A DNA stretch of 64,000 nucleotides from Casuarius casuarius (taxonomy: Eukaryota; Chordata; Aves; Casuariiformes; Casuariidae). Of this stretch, positions 37,701-51,342 are shown one piece after another. The notes below the pieces were generated by a model that saw only the letters and a program-made list of their open reading frames with translations, ran no database searches and was not told the origin of the DNA. Within the stretch, counting starts at the first letter, position 1, and the number at the start of each line of letters is the position of its first letter. The stretch covers positions 4,149,437 through 4,213,436 of the forward strand of contig PTFA01000020.1 of assembly GCA_003342895.1 (NCBI GenBank), read 5' to 3'. Position numbers and translations under genes: made by a program.

Positions 37701-40700
37701 CTGGAGCAGAAAAACAACACTAGCGGGTCCCTGACCCTCTGCTCACAACAGCGAGCCCGGCGTTCACCCGCGTGCGGACGTGCTGCTCGCGCACCGACGC
37801 CTGCTCGCCCCGCTGCGCCTGCTCGTGCCTCTCTCGCTCGTGGGCGCTGCCAGGACATTTCCCACGGTCCTGGGCATTCAAAGGAGCCTTCAGCGGGGGC
37901 CTTCCCTTTCGAAAGGCCTCAGGATGCTGGCATTGAGATATTGCCATTAGAAAGCTGCGAGAAATAAATAAAGCACCTTTGCCATGAATGGTCAAGCCGT
38001 GGGACTGGGGTTTTTCTTGTTTTTCCCTCATATTCCCTTCATTGGCTGGGTTGCCAAAGGCAGAAAGCTAGCTGAAAAAAATTCCTCAACGGGATCTAGT
38101 GTTTTGCACTTCCCTTGACGCTGGTGTCTTTTATCCCTCCTTCTCCAAACCGAACACGTAAAAATCGTCAAGACGNGTTTGATTTGGGATTTGTCAAAAA
38201 AAGAAAAATTCTCAAACTTTCCACATCCTTCATAAAATAAATAATAACTGTCCCATTTCACGGAAAAGGAGGCTGAAGAATAGCAAACAAATCAGATGCC
38301 ACTAGCACTGGCTTGGCAGAAAAGCTGAGGAAATGATCCAGGTTTTCAGCTACGGAAGTCCGTGCCTTGCTGTCTCTCCCCTGTCCCCGGGGAGGCCTCA
38401 CACATGCAGGAGAACAGCTCTGAAAAGAAACGGTATTGTTTGCTAACGTTGGTAGCAGAATATAAAGCAGAAACAAAAGCAGTAGTTTTCTTCCCCTCTT
38501 CATCCTCTCCTTTTTATTTTTTCCTTCTCTTCACTAGCAGAGAAACACTAAACCGCACAAACGCAGCAAAAGTGAAGATAATCAGGCAATTTTCCATCTC
38601 CAGTCAAAATGGTAAATTTCCCTTTGATTATAAATTCCAAATAAAATGAACATTGCTCCGTTTCCTTTGAATGTTTTACAAAAAGCAATTGCCGCTTCCC
38701 AGTTGTGCCTGCTGGCTCCCTCCCTATACATTATTTTCACTCGAGGCCTTTCTGGGCATGTTTCATAAAAGCATTAACTGATATTCATCCGACACGGCGC
38801 TGCTCTTTCCATTTCTCCTTTGGTTTAATAGAACCCTATAGATAGTGGTGAGGAAGATTTTTTAAGCCGTCGCGTGGTTTCATCGCTCCTCAGTTTCATT
38901 TCACCGTTCACGGGAATCCTGTTACGGAAAGATGAGGCGTAAAACCCGGTGCCGGGTCCCGGGAGCCCCGCTTCGGCCCCCCGCGCAGGGCACGTCCCGC
39001 CGCTCTGCGGGACCCCACCTGCCCCCACCAAAACCAAAGCGGGAAGAAGAGACGAGCTCAGAGCCGTCACGGCTCTTTGAACTATTACAGTGAGGCCGGC
39101 TGTGTCTCTTTTACACCAGCGAAAGCGGAAAAAGAAAAATTGGGGTTTGTAAAAGGAGTTTCAGTGGCGGGCTGGAGTCGGACGGCTGATTTTCATTGCT
39201 GGGTCGGGGCTGGTAGGTCGCCTGGAAAACGTGATGTCTGTACCCAGGGATTGCCCGGGAAGGAAGGGAAGGAGGAAACGGCAGTATTTTCTTTAAAAAA
39301 CACACCCAGCCCAGGCNACATTTCTGCTAAAATGCCCTATAACAGAGAGTCACGCGTATGCAGCATTGCCAGCGATTTGGGACTTGACTGCAGTGTGAAT
39401 CTGTTATGCTTCGACCAACCTCTGGCTCCCAGTCCGACCCCCGTGGCTCAACGCAGTACTGCAAGGCAGGTGCGTCACGGGAGCTCGGGGAGCCGCGCTG
39501 TCTGCGTGGCTTCACAGGCTCTCTTGTCCCCGAGGTTTGCATTAGATCAAGACTTTTGCTCATATTCTAGTAAAGAGAAAATAAGATATAACTGCACTTC
39601 AGCACTAGGTCTCAAAGCGTTACCCCGAGGGAGTCAGTACCCGTCCCCCCATTTCCCTGAAGAGGGAGCAGAGGCGCCCAAAAGCTAAACAGTGTCACAG
39701 GCGAAAGCGCAGACCTGGGAAGGCAGTTCAAGCACCAGGGGTCCCATCCAAAGCCCTGCAAGGGCAGGACCTCCTGTCACATTGGAATCCAGGTGTCAGT
39801 GCTGACCGTTGCCAAATTTTACGGTCTTCAGATGCCAGGGGATCAAAGGGAGGTAGGCGAGACCAGCTGACCGCCCTTCCTATTTATGCTAGCAAAAGGT
39901 AAAATAAAGGCAGATCTGGCACTGACGCCGCGTTTCTATGCTCCATTGCCTGCCAGACTGAAAAGAAGCAATATTCCCAGCATAGCGAAGTACAGCTCTC
40001 GACTCTCTCTTCCAAGCTAAAATCTTCAAGGAAGCAAATTCTATAATTCAGAGGACATCTGCGATGCTAAAACCCACAACAGAATGTAAATAACAGCAGC
40101 AAAAGCCAGGCTTGCCTTGTTATCAACATCGCCTAAAGCACTGTTTATTAGTGCCATAACTAGCTGGCTGAAGCATCCTTAGAATTGATTAAAAACCTGG
40201 AAGAACAAGAGGAGGAAAAAATGGCATTACGCCATGCAAGAAATGTTTATTCTTTACAGATGAGACAACACAGACGTGGGGGCTAAGGTAGCCGGCAGAA
40301 ACTGCCTGTCACACACTTATTTCTTCATATTCTCTTCATCCTGACAGCCTAATTAAATGGTTAATTAAAAATCTCCACAACACAGATGAGGAAAGATTTT
40401 CTGAAAAAGCTCAGGAAAATAGATGAAAATTGTTGCTCTGTCGCGGTCAGAAGGCTTTTCTGTTATTTGCTATCATTTTCAGTTTGTGACACTGGAGAAA
40501 GAACATTAAAACACAGTCAGTCCTACCACCTGCACTGTGCAGAAAGGAGAGGACAGCCAGGATGAGAAGCCGGTTTGCAATCCAGCGGCACACCTGCCTA
40601 AACCCTGGCTGCCAAAGAGGACCGGCAAAGGGAGGCCTGCCAGCATCCCCGCTCTCCTTTCTCTCAAAAGGCTCTGAGGGGTTTCATTTTAGCACGCAGC

Positions 40701-40899
40701 ACTGAATGTCTCTTGCAAACTGTAGGGGCATAGGGATGGGGTAAACCTTCTTATTTGGAAGTAACTGAAAATATGTTNTTCGGTCACTTACCCACCCTCT
40801 CCAAATAGCTTTTTTTTCCCCTAATTTAATCATCCGTTCCACCAGCTTCTGATATTCTGTGTACAGAGTGACATCTAGCGAACGCAAACCGAACCTCTC

Positions 40900-41660
40900 C
40901 AAGCGCCGGAAACACCGCGACGGAGATTTCCAGGGGTCGCTTGCAAAGGCGGTCGCACACAGCCCAGCAGAAACTCGCTTATTCGCCTAGCAACAAAACA
41001 GAGGGCTGGCAAGGCACCGGGCTGCGTTTGTGCGGGAACCCTTTCCGAGGCAGGGCTCAGCTCGGGGAGCACCCCTGCCTGCAGGAGAGGCTGCCAAGCG
41101 CGGGCGGCAGGCTGGCAGCGCGCAGGCAGGAGGCGACGCTCGCCGCCCGGCGCCGGCCTCCTCGCCTTGGTGTCCCCGCGTGCAGCTCTCGCGGTGCCAA
41201 CGCGCTCTGTGCTAACCCTTTGCGGTAGGAGGAGGTCGGTTTGCAGCCAGGGAGGAAGGACAGCAGGAAGGGGGAGTNCGCTGCACGGAGAGGAGCTCTG
41301 ACCGAAGAAGAAAGGGACAGGCCCAAAGAGAGCGAAACGGCAGCGCGTGGGGGACCCGGCCTCGCTGCTCATTCACTGCTACAAAATAAAGCGAACGATA
41401 CTAAAATGAGAGTGAAGGATTGATGAAACGATGATCCGGCCCATCGAGAGGAGCTGAGCAGCCCATAACCGCACCGCGCCGCACGTCCTCCCCAAGCAGC
41501 CTGCCGCGTGGGCAGCCGTGGAAGAGGGGGTAAAATAAAAAACTGCAGCACGAGCTGCCTGCGGCCCGACGTGGGCCGGCTTTCCCCCCACGCGGGCTCC
41601 CGGGCACCCCGAGGTGGGGAGCAGCAGGCTGTCCTCCCGCGTCTGCGGAGAGACTCAAAC
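40900..41660. promoter_or_regulatory. Orphan CpG-rich block, about 760 bp
   Basis: The block is CpG-dense throughout, with GCGGGCGGCAGG, GCGCGCAGG and CTCGCCGCCCGGCGCCGG-type sequence and long compositional open frames on both strands. None of the translations resembles a known protein family. It lies about 10 kb upstream of the NOCT promoter. It may be an unannotated transcript start or a GC-biased stretch. Confidence 0.5.
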
Positions 41661-44600
41661 CCCTCCTGCAGGGAGCAGGACCCGCAAAGTATTGGTGCCA
41701 GAGAAAATACCGATGCCAAAGAAAGCTATTTTTTTGCTCCCTGTTCAATCGCTGGTTATTTTGCAAGCGATATCCAGCTAACTGGCACCATCCCTGTGTC
41801 CNCAATAGCTCCTCTGCATCCCGCGGGGGGTACAAACCCAGCTGTGACTCCTCGGGCGAAGGAGAGCCGCCCGCGCTGGCTCCTTCAGGCCGGCTCTCCC
41901 CCCAGGCAGCCCCAGCAGGGCATTTCCCCAGCAGCAGGGCAAAGATCTGCAGGACGCGGCACCGAGACAGTGGACACCGAACAAGCGATATCCCAAACAA
42001 AAAGCGCAGTCACCCAAAATCATCAACTTGTTTTGNATTATCATATCTACGTGGCGTTCAGTTCTTTCTTAATGGAGAGTGACCTGCTGCAGCGTTCCCC
42101 ATCCACCTCAGTGGAGGCTGCTGAACGGCGTAGATACAATTTGGTGGAAAATTCATAGCCCTTTTTAATGGAGGTCTGCTGGAAGAGGAGTGCCGAGCTG
42201 AGGAGCTCCTCTAGCAGCCGGGCTGCGAGGCCTCCCCAGGCTGCTGCGGCACCAGCCAGCTGGGTCCAGAGGCCACGAAAGCCAGTCAGCACCGGCTCAT
42301 GCACCGAATGCTCCGAAAAATCCTTCACCTTTTGAACCTGCGCCGGTCTCAGCAGAGCAACATGGGATTTCCTCCCGCGCAGGCAAGCTCCAAAGTCCAA
42401 GCTGGGAAGCGATGTGCAACAAAACACACAAAACGCAGCACGCAGGGAGAAACACCTTCTTCAACCTAAACGTCCTCCAGTTTCAGTATCATTCGTAGCA
42501 ATGATCAGCACAGCATTTTCACAGAGGAGGGCGGCTCTCAAGCTGATAGTGTCCCTTTAACGTAGCCTCAGGCTGCGTTTACTTTTCAGTCAAATCCCAC
42601 TGTTTTCCAGGCAAGGAAAAATGTGCATAGCCTGACTTTTCGCAGGCAGGGACAGCTAAGCTCCCTGTCCTACACCTCATTCAATCAAGGTGACAGCAAA
42701 AGGTGATAAGGTTTCTTTCAAGAGGAAAGGAGCCAGTGTAACCTACAGTGACATCAAAATGCTGTTTCCTCAGTATAATTGAGCTGTCCTTTCCCAGACT
42801 TTACTAGAAAAGTCAGTACTGTAGGTGTAGCAGATGTTGGGACACGGTTCGGTCAGCTGTGCAGGGTTTGGGTCAGTGCCCCTGTCGGTGTTTGCCACAC
42901 GGACCTGGGATTTGTTGTCCTCCAAGTGGGAACTTTCCGCTCTCCAGGACCCAGCTCAGGGGAGGAGAAATGGGCTTAATCGAGAACAAGGTCCTGTTTC
43001 CTCAAGGCAGACTAGGTGAAGGGCTCTTGCGAGGCAGGCTCCTGCTCTCACGCGAGAGACGAGCTGTTCAAAACTGCCCCTGGCCTATGCAATATACAGA
43101 AACCCTCAAATTACCCCAAAATATTCACACTTTTCTTTTGAATACCACATTCTTGAATCTACCCTATGACTCTTTTCCTACCTCTCCTTGTCAGCGAGTA
43201 GGTACGTAATTACTTCATATTGAAAAGTCGATGCAGAAATGTCACATAAACATATATCTCTTCTTGGCCTAGGAGCTTTAACCGGACCTCGAAACGGTCT
43301 CAGGCAACTCACCAACATTTTTATCACACTGTCAAGAGATAAAATGATAAAAATAGTATAATTTCAATCTTTCTGCCACCTTGCAGCATCCCTCTATCTT
43401 CGGTCAGCTCTGTCAGTGACTTGCGTCCGAGCTGCTTCCTCAAGTATCTCATCATCGTACGTGCAAGATGGAGGGGGCTCCTGTCACACAGCTTGTCGGC
43501 TGGGAAAGCTACGTCCGGGCTTTCCGGATGCTGCAGCGACAGGCTGCAGGGACACACCAAAACTGGGGAGTTAAAACACTGAAACAGACAGGCTCAAACG
43601 AAGTCAGGTGGAGATCCACATAAAGCAACGGAGGGATTTCCCTTAAAGCCAGACGTGCTAAGAAGCGCCATGCTTTCACATTGCAGGAATCGCTGTCTGA
43701 CTTTGCCCTTCTCTATAAATTCTGTTCCGGACTTACAGCAAATGAAAGTCTATTGCTGAGAGACCACATANATCTCGTAATATCCCTGAGATAAGGAGGT
43801 AAAATTAGAATTTCTTTCAAAGAAAGAAACGAGAAGATAATGAATTCAGAAAAGCCAGCTGCTCTCTGAGAAAAATGACAGCAGTTTCACCCAAACTTAA
43901 GAGGGTATGTGCAAAGGAAAGAATGTTTTGGTGAAAATAAATCAGGAAGAAAGCTGCTGGCTGTAGTCTGAGAAAGTAACTCAGATAGGAAGAAACCGGG
44001 AGTGACGAGAACCTGAAGACCTTTCCATGTCTCACAAATCTGTTCTGGAACTACAAAATCTATCTATAATTAAGTTCATTTTGATGCATTACAAATTGGC
44101 AATTCACAGAGGAGTTTGCTATTCAATAAACAGAACACGTTGTAGGGCACAAAATTTATTTTAAATACAGTCTAGGTGACATTTTCCATCGCTTGCTTAC
44201 ATTACTTATGCAGAGCAACCATTCTGGCACGCCCATGGCCAGATGAGATACGCAGCTGACCACTTGGGAAGTTACTTGCTACTGACCATTGCATGACCAG
44301 TGCCTAATTAAAATTTGAAATCTCAGGCTGNGATGTATCAAAAGTGCTGGGTGGCAGAGCCAGACGCCAGTTACACACATATAGTGCCCGACAGGACTCC
44401 AGAGNGAACTGCAAAGCCTCCCCCCGGCAGGTCCTGTGGGACCGCAGCAAGGACCCTCTTGGGTCCGACACGCTGCTCTGGGAGACGGTCACCCTCAACG
44501 CCACGCGCCTCCCAAGGCAAGTCCTGCCTGCCCCAATTTTAGACAACACCGAGGACGTATTTCTCTTTCTTAGAAGCAGGGAAGACTCCCGGCTCCTCAG

Positions 44601-47600
44601 CAGAGTAAACGAATGTAAATATCGTCACCGCGGGTCAAGGACCTGACTGTGTTTGGTGGCAGAGCAGGGCGTTGGGCCAGGGCTGAGAAGGATCCCGGAG
44701 AGCCGGCGTGCGACCCCGTTGCATAAGCTGGTGCTCGGCGCTTGCACAACCCGGCGGGACCAGCACGCTCGGCTGGCAGAGGCAGGGGCAAGGTTTAACC
44801 CTGCCCCGGGGCCGGGTCCTGCCTCCGGAGCAGCCCAATCGGGGCCACCCCAACCACGCACACCCCCGGGGGAACAAGTCCAAAGCCCACTTGGCTCCAA
44901 GCACCGCCGTTCGAGCCCCTCTGCAATCACAGATTTACCAGCTGGAGATTGCTGATTTTTGCTGAAATGCCAAGGTGCCCTGAAACCGAGGAAACAAAGC
45001 GTGGAAACAACAAATAAGTTGTACTTATTTCCTACCAGGAACATTAACACCATTTTACCCGAGGACTGCAGTGCTGGGCCAAGGATTTTTCAGTATTTCC
45101 ATGTCAAAGGCAACAGTTCTTTGCCATTACCCACCACTTCCCTTTCCAAGCAGAGCCCATACACTAGCAACGTAGCTCAGCACATAAATATTCCGTCTGT
45201 GATTTGCAGAGCAGCTTCCAGAAGTTTTTCGGTTAGGAAAACTTTGGGACTCTGACTTAAAACTGCTTAAATGAAGGAGGTATAAGTATTGTGCCCCTGC
45301 CACTGGAAAATAGCTGGGCCTGGTCAAATAAGATTTGAAACAGGACACTGGATGATCAAGGGCTTCAACAGGCAGCCTGCGAGATGGTGGAGTTCCCGGA
45401 GGGTCCCTGACTATTGCACTTCACCTCTCGGTCGCAAGCTTGCTAACAAGCAACACAACCTGAGCAAGCAACACGCACGACAAGATACCCAATGCCACAG
45501 GTGTGTTGGGGCCACACCACAGTCAACAGGCAGGGATGCTCAAATCTAACACCAGNCAGAGATGCTCCACCACACAACGCAGCTACGTAAGGGCAAGAGC
45601 GGTCAGCAAGTCCCTTTGCTGCCCCTCAGCAACGCCAGGGTAAAGCTTTATGGCAAAACAACTCATAACTGGACAAAAACCAAGAGCTGAAGCTCTCTGG
45701 CATGGTCCTTCTCTCTCTCCTGCTCTCCTCCCAGTTCAGGCTCATCTTTCTGGCAAGCTGGAATTTCAGCCCCTACTTTGAGGTTGTTTTCTCGGTGCAA
45801 GAATCACATACATTGCTCTGCAATCTGTTGAAAGTGGGAGGAAAAGTGGATCACAGCCAGAGCTCCCTGAGAAAGCAAACATGAGGAGAGGAGAGGGTAG
45901 GAAGAAATCCCTCTGCACAGCCTGTCACCAAAATTGGTGCTTCCTCCAATGCAGTGGAATTGGGCTAAACCAGTCTGGCACAGTCCTACTTTTGCCTGCT
46001 TCCTTTTGTCCGGGAGGTTCGCGCTGCTCCTGAAAGAGATCTATTTTCACCTTGAAGGGGAAGGTAGAAGAAGAAGGTGCCCAGCGCCCAGAAGACTCTC
46101 CTGATCTTGGCCTAGAAAATCCTCAGCCTCTTCATACCTCCAAAGCGGTCACCGGGAAAGAGCCTAAATCTACCATACCTCGGAGTACGCGGGAAAGAGC
46201 AGCGGATGCAGATGGCTCCCGAGCGTGGAGCGGGGAGGGCNCCGCCGCCAGCTGCAGCGCGTGATGCTACCAGGCAGCCCCAGCCCCTCTCCTCCCACCT
46301 CTAATCCCCAAGCGCCAAAGTGCCTCACCGCCGGGAGCTCTGACGCGCCCCAGAGCCAGCGCCTCCACGGTCTGGGCTCTGCAACGAAAAGCATCAGCCA
46401 AAATCCCCTTTGCCCAAATCCCAAACTTCTCATGGCTCTACCTCTACCTGCCTCCCGTTTGTCTCCTGCTGCAGGTGGAGTCAGGTGGGNCTCTCCTGCG
46501 CCACCTGACCAGCAGTAACGGGGACGTAACCCTACGAAGGGCTCCAGGATCGGCCGAGGCGTCGGGCTGACGTGACAATCCCGCCATGCCTTGCAGAGCC
46601 TGGCCTTCCTAGAGCCCTCTAAAAATCATGTCACCAGCTGATAACTCTTCAAAAGCTAATACCAGAATGCCAACGGTCATATTAACAGCCTAAACGGACG
46701 ACGTGCCCATTTCTGTCCCTCTGAAGAGACACTAACGATCGAACGGAAATATTTTATGCCATGTCTTAAAATGAAAATGAATTACGCTCCCATTCCTCAG
46801 CAGCAGGCCAGCAGGTTGCTGCAGAGAGCAACTCGCACGTTAACCCCCTTCAACACTACTGTACCAGCATGGTAAGAGGAAATTAAAGTGGCTTTGCCCC
46901 AAGAAGCTGGGTAGCAAGTCTTCACAGCATGAAAACTTATTCCAGAAGTTATTAACAGTGGCAGAAAGGAGATTCAGGGAGCTACCTGGCAGGCCTGTCC
47001 AAAAGCTAACTGCCATACCCATACGTGCGCGAGAGCAAATTTTGATTCAACAGCAGACGCCGCTCAGGCAGACACGCGTCTCTAAGTGGGAAGCACGGCA
47101 TCGGCTCCTTCGCGCCGCAGCGGATATTCGTGTCCGAGACGACGTGACCCGCATGTTTATCTAAGGAGATGTCACAACTGTCACTGTCGTTATAATATTT
47201 CAGCGATTACTGTCTGTCGCCTCCAGGATCATAGGAGCAGCACGCAGTTTGTTTTTCCTCTCAGATCGTGCGCTTTCAAGATTAAAGTGTTGGCAGGAAC
47301 AGACTTGTCAGCACAGCAGTAAGAAATGTGGTACAAGTGATTTGCTGACGAACTGACGACCGGTTGGGAGAAGCTGCCTGATCAAGGAGGCGGAAGGATC
47401 ANTAACCTCAGCTTGTTATTCATCCCAAGGAAATGGAGTTTGTGGAGATCACTGATTTTAGTACATGCTGGAAAAAATTAGTCATATGTGTTTTTTAATC
47501 AGTAGCATAGTTCCGCTTGGCCTGGGATTTACATGGCATGGGAAAAGGATTAACAATATGTCGACTAACTAAGATGCTCGAAGTATCACCATCTCCAGCG

Positions 47601-49289
47601 TAAGAACAAGTCAAAAAGTTAAGAAAAAAGCGTTTCACACAGTCTGTCCATACAGTGGCCTGAACCCCCTCTCTCTCCTTGCTCCTTGTTTCTAACTAAC
47701 GGAAATGTTAGCCAGGTGTGCCTGGAGAGCTGAGATAAAGAAGGGAAAAGTAAGTTTCTTCAGAAAGCTAAGTCACATTTTCCCGAAATTAATTGTGCCT
47801 TTTGTCTATTTGCAGAAGGATTTTATTTGCCGTGGCAAACTACTGGGAGCTTTAAATCAGCCCAGGAGACTCCAACCAAACCCTGATTCATTTTTTGGAG
47901 CTAAGTCACCATTCTTCCCAAATCTAAGGGACAAAGTGGTAGGTGTGGAAAACAGCTTGGTGCATGATAAGTAAATTTGGGTTCTTTGAAAAACATCTTC
48001 ATTACAGTCACGCTGGTTCATTCACACATGGCTTAGGAAAGACAAAACCCCCCAAATGGCACGGCACAGCACAGCCCGCTCAGTACCCAGGGAAAACAGG
48101 AAATCTGCCTTCTTTCCTTCCCCTTCCACCTCCTCCTCACAGATTATATACGGAGGTGGTTTGGCCTACACCCAGCTACTCAATCCGTGAGGTTAACACA
48201 CTGAGTAATAAACATATTAAACCTCCCAGCCACTAGTAATTTGATGAAAACTGAGCTCTCGTGAGCGAGCAGCCCAGGAGCTGGTGGGCGGCTCGCAGCN
48301 GGAGGGCTCAGTGAAACGTGCTGGAGCGGCAGGCGAGGAGCCGTGACGGAGGACCAGCCGCCGGCCCACAGCTGTGGGGCAGGAGCTTTTCCACGGAGCA
48401 GGAGAGACAGGAGAAGAGGGGAATGAAGAGACCATCGGGCCAAGATGTACTGGGCTACCGAGAGCCCCAAGGATTAAGAGCTGATGAAAAGGAGTTCAAG
48501 AGATGAATCCAGCTGCCTCATTTCAATCATTTCCTGAACAGGACAGTAATACCAATGCAACAAAAAGTGAATTACCTATCTCTAAGCCCACTGCTGTTAT
48601 AAATTTACTATTTCAAATTCAGTGAGAAACAGATTATGCTCACTCATGAGTTACCGGAATCACTAACAAGTCTTTCCTTCAAGAANTGCCTGCCATTCTA
48701 GAAAGGGAAGAAGAAAGCAGATTACAAATGACCACATACGACAGGTATAGAAATAAACTCATAGTCAAGAGTTTGCTGGTCCAGGAAGGGTCCCTAGACT
48801 AAAGAGCAAACAAGCCCAGTCAGCTCTGAGTCCAGCTAGCAAGGAGTTCGGATTCGCAATATTGCGCAACNATATCAAACCTTAGTCTCTAACACGCAGA
48901 TTTAAAGCGCAGCAGACCAAGCAGAGGATATGGGTCAGAGAAGAGCAAAGGGTGGACGTGGGAGAAGGAACAAGTGGCCTCTGCAAAGCCTGAAATCGGA
49001 AAGTCTGAAATCAGAAAAAGCTGAGCTGGAGCCCTTCCTGCCACTGCCCTCTTGACGCCTCTGCCCTAGACCACCAGCCTCGGCTCATCTCTGCTAAGAG
49101 CATGCGCTACCACAGCAGACGATTCGTTCCACAGAAAACAAAACTGAAGAAGTAAGCAGGGTACTCATTATCTACATTAAAACAGTTGTGGAGCATTGTT
49201 GTTTAATTATCTTCCTTGCTCTTTAACTATCTTCATTTTAATCATTCAATCAGTCAATGGCATGTGAAACAGCTTGCTCAGAGAGGGGT

Positions 49290-49390
49290 ATACGTTTAGG
49301 TGACCAGGTGTAAGTTTAGGCACCTAACTTTAGGATCCAGGTTTGACACTGCAACCTCTGTATACATGTCTCAATTTACCTTCTCTTTCA
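49290..49390. repeat. CR1/MIR-like fossil fragment, reverse orientation
   Basis: GTTTAGGCACCTAACTTTAG GATCCAGG resembles the TTAGGCRCCTAACTTTGAGGATCTGGG segment of reptile CR1-type repeats, and CTCTGTATACATGTCTCAATTTACC resembles CTCTGTGCCTCAGTTTCCCC of the reverse-strand MIR core. Confidence 0.4.
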
Positions 49391-51031
49391 CTAGAAAAGC
49401 AGTGCAGAGAGAAAAGCACCATCAGTAGAGAGCTCATGAGAGCTCATGAAACTACCAGTGTTTAGGATCTGATAATCAAAAGGGAAATGAGGAACAAAGA
49501 NAGATACATGTACAGATGAGAATAATGGATTAGCACAAGCATTTAGGGATAAAATCAGGATGGCTCACAACTGAAATGAGTCGCAACCAGTAGGGTTCAA
49601 AGCATGGCAAGAATGCAAGGCATCAAAATAGCTCTGGAAACCAGAGGGAGACACAGAAAAGCATGAAGTGGTGAAGTAACACAAGTGAACAGAGAGAAAG
49701 CTGAGCTAACTGATACCTCTTCTTCGCAATCTCTGAACCGATAGCAAATAGCGTTTAAAAAGTGTNGTCTGCCTTCAAAAAGAGAGGAAAGAAGAACCAA
49801 GGGAATTCTAGTGTCCTGAAAATCAGAACTGCTTGGGCAGCAATACTGTAAAAAGGGACCTGGCAAATACAAAGGACTGTGACTGGAATCGAGTAACATG
49901 ACACAGTTTCAAAAGAAAAAAAAGGCTAATTCATAGTGGGATGAGTNAGCAGGGGTATTATACGCAGGACACAGATGGAAAGTGCACCGCCGTACCAGGT
50001 CCTGTTGGTTCGATGCGAGTCATGGGGCACCTCACTTCTGGGCAGGTGTGAGCAAACAGCAGAGGCTCCAGGACAAAGNGATAAGAAGAGATTTAGAAAA
50101 CATGATCTGAAGCAAATGAGATTCTTTCTTCTGGAGGGATAAAAAAAAAAAAAAGAAGGACCAAGGTGCCCACGACAAACAGTCTTCAAGTAGATTAAAA
50201 ACTTGTAACGACATGCACAACGATCAACTGCTCTTCACGTCTCCCAGAACCAGGGTATGATGCAGTCACCTGCCTATGCTGGACAAAAAAAGAGTAAGCT
50301 GATATGATTAGGAAAGATAAGTACCTGAATTTTCCTGAAAAGTCAAATATCTCATTGCATCAGAGCACCAGCCCACTGGAAAACAAGAGCGCAGCCTTTC
50401 TAATGACACCCTGCGTTCGGTTCCACCCAGAAGGCCCAGGAAGACCAGCACAGCCCACAGAAACGTGAAAATTCCCTTTCACATGTAGCATGCGGTGTGC
50501 TTGCATTTGTGTATAATAATAACAATAGGCATTGGGAAACATAGATGCAGGAGTCATGAAATCCTTCCCTGGAAGCTTAGAAACAGTTGGCGCAGCCATC
50601 CGTAAAGATGGCCTGCACGTAATTTATCCTGANGGTGCAAAGAAAACGAGCAAAGTTAAGATCCCCTCCGGAACTTGTCAGTGGCAGAATCTGGCCCGTG
50701 TTTGTCTCCGGCTCAGACAGACCCTCCTGCCTTCCCTTTCCCCTCCGGCAGGCCATCTCGCACCAGCNTGACCTGAGCAGGCAACCAGCTGGAAGGAAAC
50801 ACCCTGACAGCAGCGCATAAACAGCAAAATTCAGGGAAGGGCTGCTGTGATCTCCTTCTAGTATTCTTGAGGAGGGAAAGTTTGCTGGAGACAGGGTCGA
50901 GCCTATGAATGTTCAAGGAGACACAGGTCTGGTGAGACGCTGCCTGCCCGCTTTCTCTCCCTAAGCAGCATTTCTCACAGGAGGCGTCCCTGCTCCCTGA
51001 ACCGCGGCCACATTCTCCACAATACGCAGTA

Positions 51032-51211
51032 CAGCCGGAGGTGCCTACAGAATACACCGCACTGCCGGATATACCTACAGAATACACCGTTCAGCCGGAG
51101 GTGCCTACACAACACACCACACTGCCGGAGGTGCCTACAGAATACACCGTACAGCCGGAGGTGCCTACAGAATACACCATACTGCCGGAGGTGCCTACAC
51201 AACACACAATA
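51032..51211. repeat. 30-bp minisatellite, six copies, abutting the NOCT promoter
   Basis: Six consecutive 30-base units start at 51032, 51062, 51092, 51122, 51152 and 51182, with a decayed partial copy before them (about 51005-51031). Each unit has the core GCCGGAGGTGCCTACA followed by an AATACACC-like end; copy 2 carries GATATACC in place of GAGGTGCC. Odd copies begin CAG and even copies begin CTG, a period-two pattern. Copies 3 and 6 carry ACACAACACAC in place of AGAATACAC, a period-three pattern. Because 30 is divisible by three, both strands read as open 10-residue repeats; this follows from the repeat length and is not evidence of a protein. Confidence 0.95.
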
Positions 51212-51311
51212 TTTGCGGCGTTTGGGGCACCCGAAAGCGAAAAACGGGGCCTGCCCGCCCGGCGCAGGCTCCGCCGCTTCCCCCCCCCCTCCGCGGCGGC
51301 GGGGGGCGCCG

Positions 51312-51319
51312 TGACGTCC
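51312..51319 (+). promoter_or_regulatory. CRE-like site 1 (TGACGTCC)
   Basis: This matches seven of eight bases of the cAMP-response element TGACGTCA. It lies about 100 bp before the gap in the NOCT promoter island. CREB-type factors are reported to drive rhythmic nocturnin transcription in Xenopus photoreceptors, so the placement makes sense. Binding here is not shown. Confidence 0.5.
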
Positions 51320-51342
51320 GTGAGAACCGAACGCTCGCTCTG

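Larger units (their letters stand above)
34740..51030. other. Intergenic DNA upstream of NOCT, GC-rich in patches
   Basis: GC content rises in scattered patches (36.8, 37.8, 38.95, 40.9-41.7, 44.7-44.9 and 46.2 kb). Long frames at 39077-39688 and 41508-42158 follow these patches and show no protein features. One CR1/MIR-like fossil lies at 49290. No exon with both a credible reading frame and splice sites was found. Confidence 0.55.

Noticed and set aside
39077..39688. 203-codon + strand frame
   Set aside because: Mixed-composition translation with no recognisable motif and one ambiguous codon; treated as chance.
41508..42158. 216-codon + strand frame
   Set aside because: It lies in a GC- and CpG-rich block where stops are rare, includes ambiguous codons, overlaps equally long minus-strand frames, and shows no domain.
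50005..50025. GGTTCGATGCGAGTC resembling a tRNA B box
   Set aside because: The B-box consensus is broken at the 3' end and no A box or cloverleaf arms can be drawn around it.
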